A DNA stretch of 40,626 nt, from assembly GCF_003966225.1 (NCBI RefSeq), contig NZ_RXNU01000024.1:1-40626 (forward strand). The letters run 5' to 3'. Within the stretch, counting starts at the first letter, position 1. Each line of letters begins with the position of its first letter. This DNA comes from Shewanella canadensis (GTDB lineage Bacteria > Pseudomonadota > Gammaproteobacteria > Enterobacterales > Shewanellaceae). Shown here piece by piece: positions 31,069 through 38,127 of the stretch. The translations under genes were made by a program, and so were the position numbers. The notes below the pieces were generated by a model. That model was not told where the DNA came from, did no database searches, and worked only from the letters and a program-made list of their open reading frames with translations.

Positions 31069-31145
31069 TGGTCGGGATAGCAGGATTTGAACCTGCGATC
31101 TCTTGTCCCCCAGACAAGCGCCTTACCGGACTAGGCCATATCCCG
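31069..31145 (-). tRNA. tRNA-Pro (anticodon GGG)
   Basis: The minus strand folds into a full 77-nt cloverleaf. The acceptor arms CGGGATA/TATCCCG are followed by A and an encoded CCA. The anticodon stem CTTGT/ACAAG holds the loop CTGGGGG, so the anticodon is GGG, reading CCC/CCU proline codons. The T-arm GCAGGTTCGAATCCTGC is canonical. It is a single tRNA with its own terminator. Confidence 0.96.
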
Positions 31146-31157
31146 AATTCGCAATTT

Positions 31158-31205
31158 TTAGTTGCCTCTAAGCAGTTTTACTTGGGGGCTGCTTAGTTGA
31201 GGCAG
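31158..31205. repeat. Large imperfect hairpin upstream of tRNA-Pro
   Basis: TTGCCTCTAAGCAG and CTGCTTAGTTGAGGCA are inverted with a three-base bulge. Together with the 7-bp dyad GCACCGG/CCGGTGC near 31371-31393 behind yejM, it is all I see in the 269-bp gap between the tRNA and yejM. Confidence 0.5.
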
Positions 31206-31414
31206 AACTTTATCAACTCAATTACGCTTCTGCAAGCCCTTAGTGATGACTGATGATTTAATTGCTTAGTTTGTATACTTAATATGTGTTTCCGGCTATT
31301 TATACCACGATGTGCCGTTTGCCCTTAGCCGTAAAATCTAGTCGTAAAATCCACTGTCATGCACACTATCGGCACCGGCATGAGTTACCGGTGCTGGCTC
31401 AGTTAAAGATACGA

Positions 31415-33199
31415 CTAATGATGATACATCCTACGGCCTTCGCGCATCACTTCGATAAGCTCTGGTGCACTCATTTTTTTGCGCAATCTTTTATCGAAGT
31501 TTTCATCATAGATACGGTATTGCCCGTGTCTGTCGATCACGGTGATCTCTGATTTTTGATAGATACCAAAGATACGGCTATCCCCGATATAAACCCAAGA
31601 TTCGGTATCCGGTTCGAGTAAGCTTCTACCCGCGCTATAATCCGTTGCCGCATTGGTACAGCCCAACACTTGGGTCATCAATGTCGGTACTATTCCATAA
31701 TGGCTGGTGCGGTAGTTGACATGTTTGCTCGTAGCTTGTCCTGGCCAATGAATGATCATAGGTACATGAACATTGGCTGGAGACATATTTCTTCTCGCTT
31801 CATCGGGATTACTGGTGAACAGCTTGCCGCTAACGCCAGTAATGATGACTAATGTATCGTCTGAAGTGGCTTCGAGCACTTCTTTTAGCTTCTGATCGAT
31901 GAAGCTCAATGACTGCCTGTATTGATTGAACAATACCCGTTGAGCGGGTTTCAGCTTTTTATCGGCCTTGACGGTTTCTATGCCTAAGAAACCGACTGGA
32001 GTGTCGTAGGTTTCAGGAGAGCGTAAGTTTAACATTCCAAACCAGGGGGTTGTCTGGGTGGCTTGCCAGTTCTGAAATGCTGCAACAGATTGAATGTCCG
32101 CATCGGCATAACTGTCGTTTACTTTCGATGTGGTAAGTTCAAAATCGGCGAAAATCGCACCAGGTTGTAACTCAGACTCTTGGGTTGCGAACAGGCCTAA
32201 TTGATAGTTTTGTTGCTTGAGTGTTTGCGTCAATACCGGGGTTGTATGGTTTAGACCGGCTGCATTGATGTAACTGCCCTGGAGTCCATAGAGGATGGAG
32301 AACATACCACTATCATATTGAGTGCCACCGCTTAAGTGCTGATGGAAAGACTGATTGTCTTCACTGTATTGGGTCAGGTAAGGCATGGTATTGACGTCGA
32401 CCATGTCGGCTCTGAGATTATTAATGGTGATCAGTAAGATATTTGGTTGTGCTTCAGCACTACACTGCAATGGTGTTATCGGGTAGTTTAAGCTGCTTCT
32501 AAGATCTGAGCCGCGACGAGTCGTGTTTTTACCCTCTATACCATGGCTCTCCATAAACGAGCGTGCAGTAGCAGGGTAGGAGAGTGGGTAGGCGTCGTCC
32601 AATTGAGTGATCTCGGAAATATCGGCTGCATCGGCCCAGATATGGATCAGATGACTACTGACAAAACAGATACCGACGAAAGCCACCACCTTATTACCAC
32701 AATTCACCTTATGAATTTTTTCAATTCGTTTCCAAAGGAAGTTGGCTAAGGTGAGTTCTAAAGCGATGATCCCAAGGGGTGTAATAATATAGGAGGTACC
32801 ACGGAGCAATGCGTTGAGATCGGCCCAAGCCAGATCAAATACAAAGGGACTCAGATGGAGCCCATAATCATCATAGATGATGGTGTCATACAATAAGATA
32901 CACAGGCTGAGCGTGGCAACGACTGCAGCAAACCCTCGTAATATTTTGGAGTAAGGCAGCAATAACGTGACCGGAAAAACCAGAACCAGATAGACGATGA
33001 AAGCTAAGAAACTGAAATGACCAATCGTGCTGATGGCAAGGTAACACCAACCCAACAAGGTTTCCGGATAGCCGACGCTATCGAGATAGCGGATCCCCAC
33101 GATCATTGCGAGAAAGCCGTTGAAGAAGGCAAACCAATGTCCCCAACTAACTAGTCGTGATACGCGATCGCGTACCATCTCTTTTTTACGCTTGACCAT
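31415..33199 (-). CDS. yejM: Inner-membrane LPS regulator YejM (PbgA/LapC)
   Basis: A 594-residue protein with five N-terminal membrane helices (about 20-190, the DUF3413 region) and a large periplasmic sulfatase-like domain (about 240-580; PNILLITINNLRADMVDVNTMPYL, TTPWFGMLNLRSPETYD, VPMIIHWPGQ). Length and order match E. coli YejM (586), an essential regulator that signals LPS status to the LapB/FtsH/LpxC pathway and was first described in Salmonella as PbgA, linked to PhoPQ. GGAG lies four bases before the ATG. It follows yejL by 86 bp, as in E. coli. The active-site nucleophile of true sulfatases is not evident, as expected for this family. Confidence 0.92.
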   Translation of the reverse strand: MVKRKKEMVRDRVSRLVSWGHWFAFFNGFLAMIVGIRYLDSVGYPETLLGWCYLAISTIGHFSFLAFIVYLVLVFPVTLLLPYSKILRGFAAVVATLSLCILLYDTIIYDDYGLHLSPFVFDLAWADLNALLRGTSYIITPLGIIALELTLANFLWKRIEKIHKVNCGNKVVAFVGICFVSSHLIHIWADAADISEITQLDDAYPLSYPATARSFMESHGIEGKNTTRRGSDLRSSLNYPITPLQCSAEAQPNILLITINNLRADMVDVNTMPYLTQYSEDNQSFHQHLSGGTQYDSGMFSILYGLQGSYINAAGLNHTTPVLTQTLKQQNYQLGLFATQESELQPGAIFADFELTTSKVNDSYADADIQSVAAFQNWQATQTTPWFGMLNLRSPETYDTPVGFLGIETVKADKKLKPAQRVLFNQYRQSLSFIDQKLKEVLEATSDDTLVIITGVSGKLFTSNPDEARRNMSPANVHVPMIIHWPGQATSKHVNYRTSHYGIVPTLMTQVLGCTNAATDYSAGRSLLEPDTESWVYIGDSRIFGIYQKSEITVIDRHGQYRIYDENFDKRLRKKMSAPELIEVMREGRRMYHH

Positions 33200-33285
33200 G
33201 TGGCTCCGCTTACTGATTTAGATGCTGATGTATCTTAAGTGTTTTTTACTGTGATGTGCTAGTTTTTCAATCAGTAAAGACTGAA

Positions 33286-33501
33286 TTAACCTTTAACAGA
33301 TTGCGCAAGTGCCTTAGAAAATTGCTCTGCAACGGCAGCTCTCGCTTCTTGAGGAACTTTGCGAGCCAAAAGATCGGTGACGCAGTTTCCAAGCACCATG
33401 AGTCTCAGGTCGGTAGGGGCCTGGTGCTTATCAAGTACGGCGCTGACTTCGGCGATAATTGATTCAACTTGTGTGTTTGAATATTTAGATTGGATAGCCA
33501 T
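33286..33501 (-). CDS. yejL: UPF0352 protein YejL
   Basis: A 71-residue helical protein matching E. coli YejL closely (QVESIIAEVSAVLDKHQAPTDLRLMVLGNCVTDLL). Its function is unknown. The yejL-yejM order, with yejK divergent, is the conserved gammaproteobacterial arrangement and supports all three calls. The 367-bp gap to yejK contains a striking set of 11-bp-phased direct repeats. Confidence 0.92.
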   Translation of the reverse strand: MAIQSKYSNTQVESIIAEVSAVLDKHQAPTDLRLMVLGNCVTDLLARKVPQEARAAVAEQFSKALAQSVKG

Positions 33502-33608
33502 ATTTAAAACTGTTTCGCTTTGAAAGATATTTGGGGTCTATGATAACCGAATTTTCATAGGATCTCGATATCAATACGCAGAGTATATGCACTGAACATC
33601 GAGGGGCG

Positions 33609-33636
33609 GTATTCAATGAGTATTCAATTAGTATTC
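33609..33636. promoter_or_regulatory. Three GTATTC direct repeats with exact 11-bp spacing
   Basis: GTATTCaatgaGTATTCaattaGTATTC: three identical hexamers, each separated by five bases. OmpR-family regulators bind hexamer-N5-hexamer direct repeats of this design, PhoP boxes among them, although the hexamer differs from the enterobacterial PhoP consensus. The array stands 108 bp upstream of yejL and 232 bp upstream of yejK. Which regulator binds is unknown. Confidence 0.45.
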
Positions 33637-33868
33637 GAGTTAATACATCCAAGATCTTGCGCTTGAAGCGCTATCTCAATTGGGGCAATATAGGCACAAA
33701 TTTTATGTTTGTGGATGGGGCTTTTACTCGTCTGCTACAAACTCCATTTTATGTGGCCGGTGTCTATTGTGTCATTAACCTGTTTTGCTAAAGGTTAAAT
33801 GTCTCAGGCTTTACAAGCGGTAGTGAACACAGCTATCGGCTACTCAATCATTATTTTTATCGAGGCTT

Positions 33869-34900
33869 ATGAGTATTAACGTCGAACAAGCAATTATTCA
33901 CGCGATTTCACAAGACCGTGAAGGACAGTTAAGCTGTCGATTGCGTCCACAGCCGCTTCTTAACAGCGAAGCCGTTGAAGCCATGCTCGAAGAACTTCAC
34001 CAAACTTATACTACCAAAGCAGGTAAAGGTTTTGGTTACTTTGGTACTCATGGCGAAGACGGCGAGGCCAATCCAAAGTTTGAACAGGCATTGACCGAGT
34101 ACCGTAATGGTGAGTTAGGTTTTGTCGAGTTTTCAGGTCTTGCAGGCAAACTATTGCAAGAGGAACTCTCGAAATATGACTTTAGCCAAGGCGGTTTCTT
34201 GTTGATGTCTTGCTATACCCATATGACGAGTGACTACCTTTATGTCTCATTACTGAATGCAAAATCGTCAATGACGGTATTAGATGATATGGAGTTGTCG
34301 CAAAATACCCATCTGGATCTGAACAATGTGCAACTTGCGGCTCGCATCGATTTGACCGAATGGCAGGCCGATAGTGACTCAAATAAATACATTTCATTTA
34401 TTCGTGGGCGAGCGGGGCGTAAAGTTGCTGACTTTTTCCTCGACTTTATGGGGTGTGTGGAAGGGGTTAATACTAAGGCGCAGAACAAGCAGCTGATGAA
34501 TGCGGTTGAAGATTTTGTTGCAGGTAGCGAGTTGACCAAAGACGAGCGTCAGCAGTGTCGTGAGAAAGTATTCGATTATTGTACCGAGCGTTGTGATATC
34601 GGTGCCGATATCGAGATTAAAGATCTGGCTGATGAACTTGCCGATAGTGGCATGGACTCTTTCTATGATTTCGCCCAAAGTGGTGAATATGAATTAGAAG
34701 ATGAGTTTCCCGGTGATAAGCCAACCTTAAGACAGTTGAAGAAGTTTTCCGGTACCGGCGGCGGAGTTACCCTAAGCTTCGATGGTGCGCACTTGGGCGA
34801 ACGTGTGATGTATGATCCTATCTCTGACACCATCATGATCAAAGGGGTTCCGGCGAACCTCAAAGATCAGCTCGATAGACGCCTTAAGGGCGGTAATTGA
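33869..34900 (+). CDS. yejK: Nucleoid-associated protein YejK (NdpA)
   Basis: A 343-residue cytoplasmic protein with the size and blocks of the NdpA family (FVEFSGLAGKLLQEEL, FLLMSCYTHMTSDYLYVSLL, YISFIRGRAGRKVADFFLDFMGC, and a C-terminal LSFDGAHLGERVMYDP). The family copurifies with the nucleoid in E. coli; molecular role poorly defined. It is divergent from yejL-yejM. GAGG precedes the ATG closely. A strong terminator follows the gene. Confidence 0.93.
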   Translation: MSINVEQAIIHAISQDREGQLSCRLRPQPLLNSEAVEAMLEELHQTYTTKAGKGFGYFGTHGEDGEANPKFEQALTEYRNGELGFVEFSGLAGKLLQEELSKYDFSQGGFLLMSCYTHMTSDYLYVSLLNAKSSMTVLDDMELSQNTHLDLNNVQLAARIDLTEWQADSDSNKYISFIRGRAGRKVADFFLDFMGCVEGVNTKAQNKQLMNAVEDFVAGSELTKDERQQCREKVFDYCTERCDIGADIEIKDLADELADSGMDSFYDFAQSGEYELEDEFPGDKPTLRQLKKFSGTGGGVTLSFDGAHLGERVMYDPISDTIMIKGVPANLKDQLDRRLKGGN

Positions 34901-34952
34901 TAGAGCGGCTAATTGGTTGACACATAGAGGCCAATTAGCCGTCACTGTTGTT

Positions 34953-34978
34953 AAAAAGAGCGCCCTTGGCGCTCTTTT
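34953..34978 (+). terminator. Rho-independent terminator of yejK
   Basis: AAAGAGCGCC and GGCGCTCTTT form a tight stem with a short loop and a T run, about 55 bp after the stop. The remaining 300 bp to the next gene shows no supported gene or clear operator. Confidence 0.88.
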
Positions 34979-35274
34979 CGATCTTGTCCCTCATTAATCT
35001 GAATTCTTTGTAGAATTTTTCTTATTTAGTAGCCAACATGCCCCTATAGCCAATGAGATCGTTTGATTTTCACACTTTTTTATATCGGACAACGAAAACT
35101 TGTAAAAGCGGGCTAGAATTAGCTTGTAAACGACTCGAAAAAATCTATTCACCAAGGTAAACTTGCCAAATATGAAACGAGGAGACGTTCTTCTCTATTC
35201 AATGGATATTTTGTCCCTTGGCCATCGCCGATAGGACGTATACAGGTAGACTGTTTTTCTGCCTAGGAGAGTAA

Positions 35275-36156
35275 ATGCAACTTTTTGTCAGAGATTTAAC
35301 CGTAATCGATTTTTCATACTTATGCCCGATACGCGGTATGGTGGGCGAAAGCTGGACAGTCGATGTGCTCCTCGATGGTGCCTTAGATGAACAAAATATG
35401 GTTTTGGACTTCTCTAAAGTGAAGCGCACCATAAAAGACACTATCGATGATATTGCCGATCATCGATTACTTATTCCTACCGCATATAGTGATGTTCGCT
35501 GGCAACAGCAAGGGGATAGGGTATGGATGGATTTTAACAGCCTACAAGGTGACATCCATTTAGCCTGCCCTCAACAAGCCTTCGCATTGATACCGAGTGA
35601 AATTATCGATTTCGATAGTGTGAATACCTTCCTGCAGAAGGCGTTAAAGGAAGCCCTGCCTGACAATGTTGACGGTATTGCCCTGACATTGAGAAATGAG
35701 ATACACGACGCCCCCTTCTATCACTACTCTCATGGCCTTAGAAAGCATGATGGAAACTGCCAACGCATAGCCCATGGACATCGAAGCCCGATAAATGTGT
35801 TTGAAAATGGCATGGCAGCCCCTAAATGGGATGAATATTGGGCCGAGCGTTGGAAAGATATCTACTTAGGCAGCGAAGAGGATGTGGTTAGCGTCGGTGA
35901 ACTGACTCTCTCGCCTCAGGCTAAAGTGTCCGATGATACTCACTTTGGTTTCCATTATCAGGCGCCACAGGGAGACTTTCAGTTGGCCATGCCTAAGGCT
36001 CGTTGTGAGATCATTCCCCATGATACGACAGTAGAGTTACTGGCCGAATTTATGGCAAGTACCTTAGTGGAAAAGTCTCCCCAGAGTGAGTTTAAAGTGA
36101 TCGCTTATGAAGGTATCGGCAAAGGCGCGATATCGGTAAAGGGCAACCAAGCCTAG
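35275..36156 (+). CDS. Two-part 6-pyruvoyltetrahydropterin synthase-like protein
   Basis: A 293-residue protein with two PTPS/QueD-like segments. The first (1-70) has the fold-edge block MVLDFSKVKRTIKDTIDDIADHRLLIP, which corresponds to the usual VVDFG...LDH...LN part, but the zinc-binding FSAAH is replaced by FSYLC. The second (about 130-190) has the missing type of motif, FYHYSHGLRKHDGNCQ then RIAHGHRSPINVFENG. Canonical QueD (about 120 residues) carries all of these in one domain. The protein is therefore a fusion, probably with one pseudo-active and one active half. Its substrate is unknown and no queuosine genes are adjacent. AGGAGA precedes the ATG. It is followed eight codons later by a peptidase gene. 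Confidence 0.75.
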   Translation: MQLFVRDLTVIDFSYLCPIRGMVGESWTVDVLLDGALDEQNMVLDFSKVKRTIKDTIDDIADHRLLIPTAYSDVRWQQQGDRVWMDFNSLQGDIHLACPQQAFALIPSEIIDFDSVNTFLQKALKEALPDNVDGIALTLRNEIHDAPFYHYSHGLRKHDGNCQRIAHGHRSPINVFENGMAAPKWDEYWAERWKDIYLGSEEDVVSVGELTLSPQAKVSDDTHFGFHYQAPQGDFQLAMPKARCEIIPHDTTVELLAEFMASTLVEKSPQSEFKVIAYEGIGKGAISVKGNQA

Positions 36157-36179
36157 AATAGTTTTTGTTGGAGCTGAAT

Positions 36180-37037
36180 TTGAAATACCTGACGTCTGTG
36201 TCGCTGACACTATTATCTCTGGTGACGACGAGTCTGCTAATCTCATCTGAGGTAAGCGCGCAAGTGTTACTCACGGGGCAAATGGAGCAAGGCGCCTTAA
36301 TTCGTGGTCAAGTAACACCGGGCACAACTGCATTTTTAAATGGAGAAGCGCTGAAGGTAACGCCTCAGGGGGATTTTGCCTTTGGTTTTTCCCGGGATGC
36401 TGAACTCAAACAGGAATTGAAACTCGTTTATCCCGACGGTTTAACACAAATTAAACCGCTATCGCTTCTTGCCAAAAAGTACAAGATAGACAGACTGACC
36501 GGGATCAGTAAGAAGATCATGAAGCCGGATCCTAAGGCGCAAGCGAGGGCGGCGAAAGACAGTAAGCAGGTGAAGGCGGCAAGGGCGCAATTTTCAGATA
36601 AAACGGCATTTAGTCAGGAGTTTATCTGGCCTCTGACAGGCAGAATATCTGGCGTCTACGGCAGTCAGCGTGTCTATAACGGTAAGCCGGGCAACCCTCA
36701 TTACGGGGTGGATGTTGCGGCTAAAACCGGAACGGTTGTGGTCGCACCCGCCGATGGGAAAATCAGCCTTTCGGTGCCCGATATGTTTTACTCGGGTGGG
36801 ACCATTATTTTAGATCATGGTTATGGCGTGAGCTCGAGTTTCCTGCATCTCAGTAAGTTATACGTTAAAGAGGGGCAGGAGATAAAGCAGGGACAACCCA
36901 TTGCCGAGGTTGGTGCTACGGGTCGTGTAACCGGACCACACCTCGATTGGCGGGTTAACTGGTATCAGATGCGATTAGACCCAGTGACCATAGTGCCCTC
37001 TATGGCCACTGTGCTTAAACAGCAAAAGAGCCAATGA
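36180..37037 (+). CDS. Secreted M23 (LytM-type) peptidoglycan endopeptidase
   Basis: About 285 residues. The likely start is TTG with TGGAG six bases upstream, giving a signal peptide (KYLTSVSLTLLSLVTTSLLISSEVSA in pieces). A beta-rich N-terminal part (LLTGQMEQGALIRGQVTPG) and a basic linker precede the M23 domain (about 165-280): YGSQRVYNGKPGNPHYGVDVAA carries the first zinc His and Asp, FLHLSKL the catalytic-region His, and GATGRVTGPHLDWRVNW the last motif. The final motif is HLD in place of the common HLH, a variation I have seen in GPHLDW-type members, so metal binding may still work. It forms a probable operon with the preceding gene. Confidence 0.87.
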   Translation: MKYLTSVSLTLLSLVTTSLLISSEVSAQVLLTGQMEQGALIRGQVTPGTTAFLNGEALKVTPQGDFAFGFSRDAELKQELKLVYPDGLTQIKPLSLLAKKYKIDRLTGISKKIMKPDPKAQARAAKDSKQVKAARAQFSDKTAFSQEFIWPLTGRISGVYGSQRVYNGKPGNPHYGVDVAAKTGTVVVAPADGKISLSVPDMFYSGGTIILDHGYGVSSSFLHLSKLYVKEGQEIKQGQPIAEVGATGRVTGPHLDWRVNWYQMRLDPVTIVPSMATVLKQQKSQ

Positions 37038-37072
37038 CGCTGGTCTGAAAAGATTTAGCTAAAGCTTAAAGA

Positions 37073-37108
37073 AAAAGCCGCCTCTATGAAAATCGAGGCG
37101 GCTTTTTT
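37073..37108. terminator. Rho-independent terminator after the peptidase gene
   Basis: AAAAGCCGCCTC and GAGGCGGCTTTTTT form a 10-12-bp stem with a T run, about 35 bp after the stop. Its A-rich left flank lets it serve the convergent phytochelatin-synthase-like gene too. Confidence 0.92.
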
Positions 37109-37161
37109 GTCTGCTGTTCTTAATCAAACTGTTGTTTAACGTGTTGTTATTTAGGGGCAAC

Positions 37162-37971
37162 TCAACTATCTTCTGAGATAACAATAAAGCCACGGCTATT
37201 TTGCTTATCTATTCTTGCCATTGCCTGCATCAGCTGTTTGCTCTCAACCCAAACCCAGGTTTGGAAGGTATTGGATACGTCCATGATAAGAAATGAATCA
37301 GATGCTGCATGGTACGCGGCCAATGGCGAAAAGTGGCCGTCGCCTCTTTGATTCAAGGGCTTTCTGGAGTAATTGATGATGACGAATTGCTCATTGTTGC
37401 TCAATGCATCGATGAGGTGCTGTTTAACCTTGATGCTGTACGTCTGGTCAAGGAGTTTATCTTCGGCAACATAGGTGGTTTGTGTTTTAAATTTTAATGA
37501 TGCTGCCAGAGCATCAAGATCTGAAAGCTTCATTCCATAGTCACCCTCAGAGTCAGAGTCTGAAGGTGCCCCCATGATCTCTATTCGGGTCTTACCCTGG
37601 CCGGTTAAAATAGATTCTTGTGTATAGCGATGGAAAAACGGACTCCAATCTCCCTTTGGAAAGAAGCGCCTTTCCTGAGTACTGATCCGGCTTTCATCCA
37701 ATGGGATGTCGGTGGCATCTCTGTCTACCCTCAGCGTGTTGGCCACTATGGCCATAGAAGCTACGCCACAAAAGACCTTATTTGATTGTCCTTCGAAGTG
37801 AGGAGTGAGTGCATAAAAATCGTGTTTAACTCTGGCTTGTTCCAGCCTGCTTATCCCCTCATTACTGTTCCAACTGACAAGTTCATCGGCGAAGCTTGGC
37901 GCCTGGTTGAGTAACAAACCAATGAGAAGGATTAACAGGCTAACAGTGGTTCTGCGTATTGTCGGGTTCAT
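37162..37971 (-). CDS. Phytochelatin synthase-like cysteine peptidase
   Basis: A 269-residue secreted protein with a signal peptide (helix after MNPTIRRTTV, cleavage near PSFA). It matches the N-terminal catalytic domain of phytochelatin synthase: Cys68 in VFCGVASMAIVANTL, His213 in RGDGHFSPLAAYH and Asp231 in SFLIMDVSNTF form the papain-like triad. Bacterial single-domain members mainly cleave glutathione to gamma-Glu-Cys and glycine rather than building long phytochelatins. The periplasmic location implied by the signal peptide would place it where metal-thiol or glutathione traffic occurs. It is divergent from a broken TonB-dependent receptor gene, with a possible Fur-like dyad in between. 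Confidence 0.88.
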   Translation of the reverse strand: MNPTIRRTTVSLLILLIGLLLNQAPSFADELVSWNSNEGISRLEQARVKHDFYALTPHFEGQSNKVFCGVASMAIVANTLRVDRDATDIPLDESRISTQERRFFPKGDWSPFFHRYTQESILTGQGKTRIEIMGAPSDSDSEGDYGMKLSDLDALAASLKFKTQTTYVAEDKLLDQTYSIKVKQHLIDALSNNEQFVIINYSRKPLNQRGDGHFSPLAAYHAASDSFLIMDVSNTFQTWVWVESKQLMQAMARIDKQNSRGFIVISEDS

Positions 37972-38014
37972 GTTCTTGAGTCTTTTAGAATTTAATTTAT
38001 ATCTTAGGGAGATC

Positions 38015-38034
38015 TGATTTACTAATCATTAATA
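38015..38034. promoter_or_regulatory. Candidate Fur-like dyad
   Basis: TTACTAATCATTAATAA is a near-perfect palindrome centred on C, with the core TAATCATTA equal to the middle of the 7-1-7 Fur motif (TGATAATNATTATCA); outer bases do not match well. It lies about 95-110 bp before the receptor start and 45-60 bp before the divergent gene. Confidence 0.4.
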
Positions 38035-38063
38035 AAGCTCTTAGAAAAGATTAGTGATAGAGA

Positions 38064-38085
38064 GCCAGGCAAACTGGCGTTTTTT
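38064..38085 (+). terminator. Terminator-like hairpin in the receptor leader
   Basis: GCCAG and CTGGC flank a five-base loop and are followed, after one G, by TTTTTT. No plus-strand gene ends just before it, so if transcription starts upstream this is a candidate attenuator 42 bp ahead of the receptor start codon. A second hairpin (CTCACCgcttGGTGAG) lies between it and the start. Confidence 0.5.
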
Positions 38086-38127
38086 ACGCATAACTCACCG
38101 CTTGGTGAGAGTTCTATAGGAGCTTAA

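Noticed and set aside
31069..31145. An integration site for a mobile island at tRNA-Pro
   Set aside because: No integrase gene and no repeated tRNA 3' end were seen on either side; the neighbouring genes look like ordinary core genes.
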